Of a DNA stretch of 64,000 bases, positions 61,083 to 64,000 are shown one piece after another (the first letter of the stretch is position 1; each line of letters starts with the position of its first letter). The notes beneath the pieces are model-generated. The model saw only the letters and a program-made list of their open reading frames with translations. It searched no databases and was not told where the DNA came from. Source of the stretch: Lactifluus volemus (taxonomy: Eukaryota > Basidiomycota > Agaricomycetes > Russulales > Russulaceae); assembly GCA_022376515.1 (NCBI GenBank), contig WTXI01000159.1:21630-85629 (forward strand), given 5' to 3'. Both the position numbers and the translations under genes were made by a program.

Positions 61083-61758
61083 TTAGGAATCATCTGTAGC
61101 TAGTTCACTTGCTCGTTCATCAATTTCACGTATGCGATTTCGGATGTCCTTATCCACCTTTGCAGCAATATTTTCACAAATATCCCCAATCTTTGTCCTC
61201 ACATCATCTTCTGTTAGCAGCTTCTTTACCTCAGAGTGGTATAATCGATGGGCGGCATCTTTGTAGCTGATGCCATGCATCTCTTGCAGAGCCTTGACTT
61301 CACCATGGTACAGTAGAAGCTCGCGTTCTGTGTGCCCCTAATTGCAGCATAATGAATTGGTTAATTATTGACAATAAAATGTAAGAACAAAGACATACTG
61401 GTACCACTGGGGCCATCACACCAATTGGTGAGATCCAGCCATGTGGGAGATCATCAAGGCATAAAGGCTAGCAGGGCATATGGGCAATGGAGAGATTGAT
61501 TACCATTAAGCATGTCCAAGGACAGCAATAACCACTTACCCCACCTGATGCCTGGTCAACACCCATCTCCTTAGCATTGTCAAGTGATTTTTGCATGTGC
61601 TCATATTCATCAATCAAGAATTGTGGCACCAAGCATTGTTTTCCATCTTCTGTTGTTGCACGCACATAGTCATGAGGTTGAAAGATGTCCTCAATGGAAG
61701 AAGTCTTCTTGGTTAACTCTGTTGAGTTGCTTGGACATTCAGCACTGGCAGTATCCAT
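61083..61758 (-). CDS. Unknown 180-aa protein, three exons
   Basis: Reading from 61758 downward, exon 1 is 61758-61540 (starts MDTASAECPS, includes VRATTEDGKQCLVPQFLID and ends QASGG), exon 2 is 61467-61399 (23 codons, PLCLDDLPHGWISPIGVMAP) and exon 3 is 61337-61083 (GHTERELLLYHGEVKAL to TDDS-stop). Introns of 72 and 61 nt have GTAAGT..CTAG and GTATGT..TTAG ends and preserve phase. The protein is soluble and hydrophilic, with a charged, helical C-terminal third. No domain is recognised. An in-frame ATG 16 codons upstream (61806) is possible, but that stretch overlaps a direct repeat (GTGATGATAGTGGA) and looks like 5' UTR. Its neighbour at 62246 is divergent. Confidence 0.75.
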
Positions 61759-62245
61759 GTGGAGGTAAAGTGATGATAGTGGAAGTAAAGTGATGATAGT
61801 GGACACAGGTCACTTCTTCCATCGTGATATACATATATCAGAGTCCACGAGACTATATTAAATAAGCGATCTACCTTGATAGTAGATCTAGTGCGATAAT
61901 AAGACACGTCAATCCCAATATGGTATATGATGATATGAGCGTATACTCACTCGGTTCGAGACATGCAAAGTACTAAAAATGTGTCCATTAAATACATAGA
62001 AGGAGGATACATTGGCCTAAAATCTCATACAATAGATATACAATAAAGGCAATGGGAGAAAGGTAAGGAATGTATTAATGTGCGCTTAGACCGGCTAGAT
62101 CCGGTCCGTGAAACCGTCGGCAACGTTCCCGCGCAACGGCGCGACCGGCCCGTTTCACCATCGCTCAAGAAACGCTCAAGACATCGATAACAAGATTTCA
62201 TCAAACCTCCATCATCACCCTGAACCCACCTCTAGATCACTATCA
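61759..62245. promoter_or_regulatory. Shared upstream region of two divergent genes
   Basis: This 487-bp AT-rich interval separates the starts of the 61083-61758 minus gene and the 62246 plus gene, so it should hold both promoters. A 19-bp near-perfect direct repeat (GTAAAGTGATGATAGTGGA) is at 61766-61803. No other element was identified. Confidence 0.4.
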
Positions 62246-64000
62246 ATGTCTGTTGCAGATATCACAGCTAGCCTGCAAAAGTATGAAGAGATTATCCGGG
62301 AGGCGGTTGGTAATGGCAGCATCCTAAATGTGATGTCAATGCATAGGAAACAGATAGTATGTGTTCATTTACTATTTCTAAGCTCCTTTTTAACCCTTCA
62401 CATCTTAGTCACATCTATTCAGGCATTCCAAGACCAAGGATCCGCAGATCAAAGCAGTATTCGACAGATACAACCATATTACAAAGTTTATTCTTGAATG
62501 GAAAGTGCATCAGAACAACAACAACTTTGTAGAGGATCAACGCAGGGCAATCCTGATGTGGGATCAGAACACTCAAATCGGTAATGTCAATTTCTCACCG
62601 CTCACATCGAATGAACTCACTAACTGGCATAAGGACAACCAGCATCAACAAGGGCACCCCCAGAAACCACTGAAGCAGCTCGAAGTGCACCTATGTCACC
62701 TGCTTTACCAGCAAGGTCATCACCACATTTATCAGCAGTACCGACGGCACATCATTCGGTACTGCCGACACCTAGTCATCCGACACTGCCGACGCCGAGA
62801 CATCCGACACTGCCGATGCCGAGTCCGTCGACACTGCCGACGCCGAGTCTTTCGACACTGCCGACGCCGAATCTTTCGACACTGCCGACGCCTAGTCTTT
62901 CGACACTGCCGACGCCTAGTCTTTCGACACTGCCGACGCCTAGTCTTTCGACACTGCCGACGCCTAGTCTTTCGACACTGCCGACGCCTAGTCTTTCGAC
63001 ACTGCCGACGCCTAGTCTTTCGACACTGCCGACGCCTAGTCTTTCGACACTGCCGACGCCTAGTCTTTCGACACTGCCGACGCCTAGTCTTCACCTGCGA
63101 CCATCTTCGACACTGCCGACGCCTAGTCTTTCGACACTGCCGACGCCTAGTCTTTCCACACTGCCGACGCCTAGTCTTTCCACACTGCCGACGCCTAGTC
63201 TTTCCACACTGCCGACGCCTAGTCTTTCCACACTGCCGACGCCGAGTCAGTCGACACTGCCGATGCCGAGTCCGTCGACACTGCCGACGCCGAGTCTTTC
63301 GACACTGCCGACGCCTAGTCTTTCGACACTGCCGACTCCAAGTCGTCCGACATTGCCGACGTTACCGACACCGAGTCGTCTGACGTCGCCGACACTACCG
63401 CCACAACATTCAACTCATTTGGAACTTTCAGCGACAGACCCGCGCCACAAGGGTAAGGCTAGGGTGCAGGTGGTGATGACTGTTGCTGAACTCCCTGCAC
63501 CTGATGGTGACCACGAAGTAGACTCCAACGACAATTACAACACAGACGAGGACATGAAAGACCCCACTGGTGAAGAATCGCGTCGCAAAATAGAAGGAAC
63601 AGGAACATACCATATACCACCTTGTGACTTTTGCGAAAGACGTGGCCGACTTCGATATTCAGACGAGGACCCGAGGAAGCTTGAACTATGTGAGAAGGCG
63701 GCCAATGGGACGTCCTGTGTTAGGTGCATGGAGCGAAAGTCCAAATGCACTCTTGCCACCCCAAGAGTATCTAAAGCTCGCCAACAAAAAACGCCTGCCC
63801 CAAGAGCGTCAAAAAGAAAAGGGAAGCATGTAGCCCGGAGAAAAGCAATGACGAGGACGACACTGGCAATGATGAGAACGTGGAGAATGAGGGAGATCCT
63901 GCTCCACGAGTGCGGCGAACATCATTGGAATACCAAGCGGCATATGCAAAAGCAGCTTCCGAGGCTGAACTCCATAATAGATTTGGAGAGTCACATGAAT
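62246..64000 (+). CDS. Repeat-rich protein with a C-terminal Cys cluster, partial (runs off window)
   Basis: Exons are 62246-62356 (MSVADITASLQKYEEIIRE), 62409-62580 (DPQIKAVFDRYNHITKFILE, DQRRAILMWDQ) and 62634 to the window end. Introns 62357-62408 and 62581-62633 have GT..AG ends and good branch points, and all phases agree. Exon 3 encodes a Ser/Pro/Ala-rich stretch, then about 25 copies of the octapeptide STLPTPSL, an acidic stretch (DSNDNYNTDEDMKD) and a Cys cluster: CDFC, then a single Cys, then CVRCMERKSKC, resembling a zinc-binding module. A basic tract follows. After about 63780 another frame (EKSNDEDDTGND, RRTSLEYQAAYAKA) looks more protein-like, suggesting another intron or a frameshift. 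The family is not recognised. Confidence 0.7.
62745..63390 (+). repeat. 24-bp coding minisatellite
   Basis: Tandem units of TCGACACTGCCGACGCCTAG plus TCTT, about 25 copies, with variants CATC, CCGT and CAGT for CTTT and a single 12-bp interruption (CACCTGCGACCA) near 63095. The 24-base period keeps all frames open: STLPTPSL in the gene frame, RHCRRLVF in another, and KTRRRQCR on the minus strand. Only the first joins spliced exons on both sides, so it is the likely coding frame. Confidence 0.9.

Noticed and set aside
62505..63383. Arg/His/Cys-rich 292-codon frame and a 120-codon antisense frame
   Set aside because: These are other-frame readings of the 24-bp repeat. Only the STLPTPSL frame joins upstream exons in phase and continues into the Cys cluster.
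62745..63390. CRISPR-like array
   Set aside because: Units are directly contiguous, with no unique spacers, inside a spliced eukaryotic gene.

Overview
The window is nuclear DNA from a filamentous basidiomycete, most likely an agaricomycete. The evidence is short introns of about 50-60 nt with GT..AG ends and CTRAY-like branch points, a eukaryotic ribosomal protein gene (eL14) carrying introns, Ty1/copia reverse transcriptase and RNase H remnants, an MFS drug-transporter remnant, and a cluster of NACHT-WD40 STAND/NLR genes. The species cannot be named from sequence alone.

About 59.3 kb of the window is a higher-order tandem duplication. Seven copies of one NLR-type gene (called A to G here) lie head to tail on the + strand, separated by three spacer types in the fixed order I, II, III: A-I-B-II-C-III-D-I-E-II-F-III-G-I. 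The duplicated unit is three genes plus three spacers. Stop-codon to stop-codon periods are about 26.3 kb (A to D), 25.8 kb (B to E) and 29.8 kb (D to G). The array breaks off inside a third spacer I near 59,335, where unrelated sequence begins.

Intron splicing reconstructs a longer gene than any single open frame shows. Eight exons with conserved phases encode a C2-like domain, a low-complexity linker, a helical region, a NACHT NTPase, 14 WD40 repeats of 43 residues plus one degenerate repeat, and a conserved C-terminal tail. D and G are intact over this model (1,676 and 1,629 codons from the C2 exon). E has one frameshift in the C2 exon. A is cut by the window edge and has a late nonsense codon. 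B has several frameshifts, F has many, and C is reduced to the C2 exons.

Spacer II carries passengers, each present twice: an acidic 318-aa unknown protein (intact at 13519, frameshifted at 39307), an eL14 pseudogene, a minus-strand MFS transporter pseudogene and a minus-strand unidentified remnant. Spacers I and III are related to each other and contain minus-strand Ty1/copia pol remnants. One spacer III copy holds a 725-bp foldback element with TA target duplication, and the matching empty site is at 52008.

Beyond the array (59.3-64 kb) are a 19-bp GC-rich minisatellite, a spliced minus-strand gene for a 180-aa unknown protein, and a divergently oriented + strand gene. That gene contains a 24-bp minisatellite encoding an octapeptide repeat, followed by a cysteine cluster, and it runs off the window.
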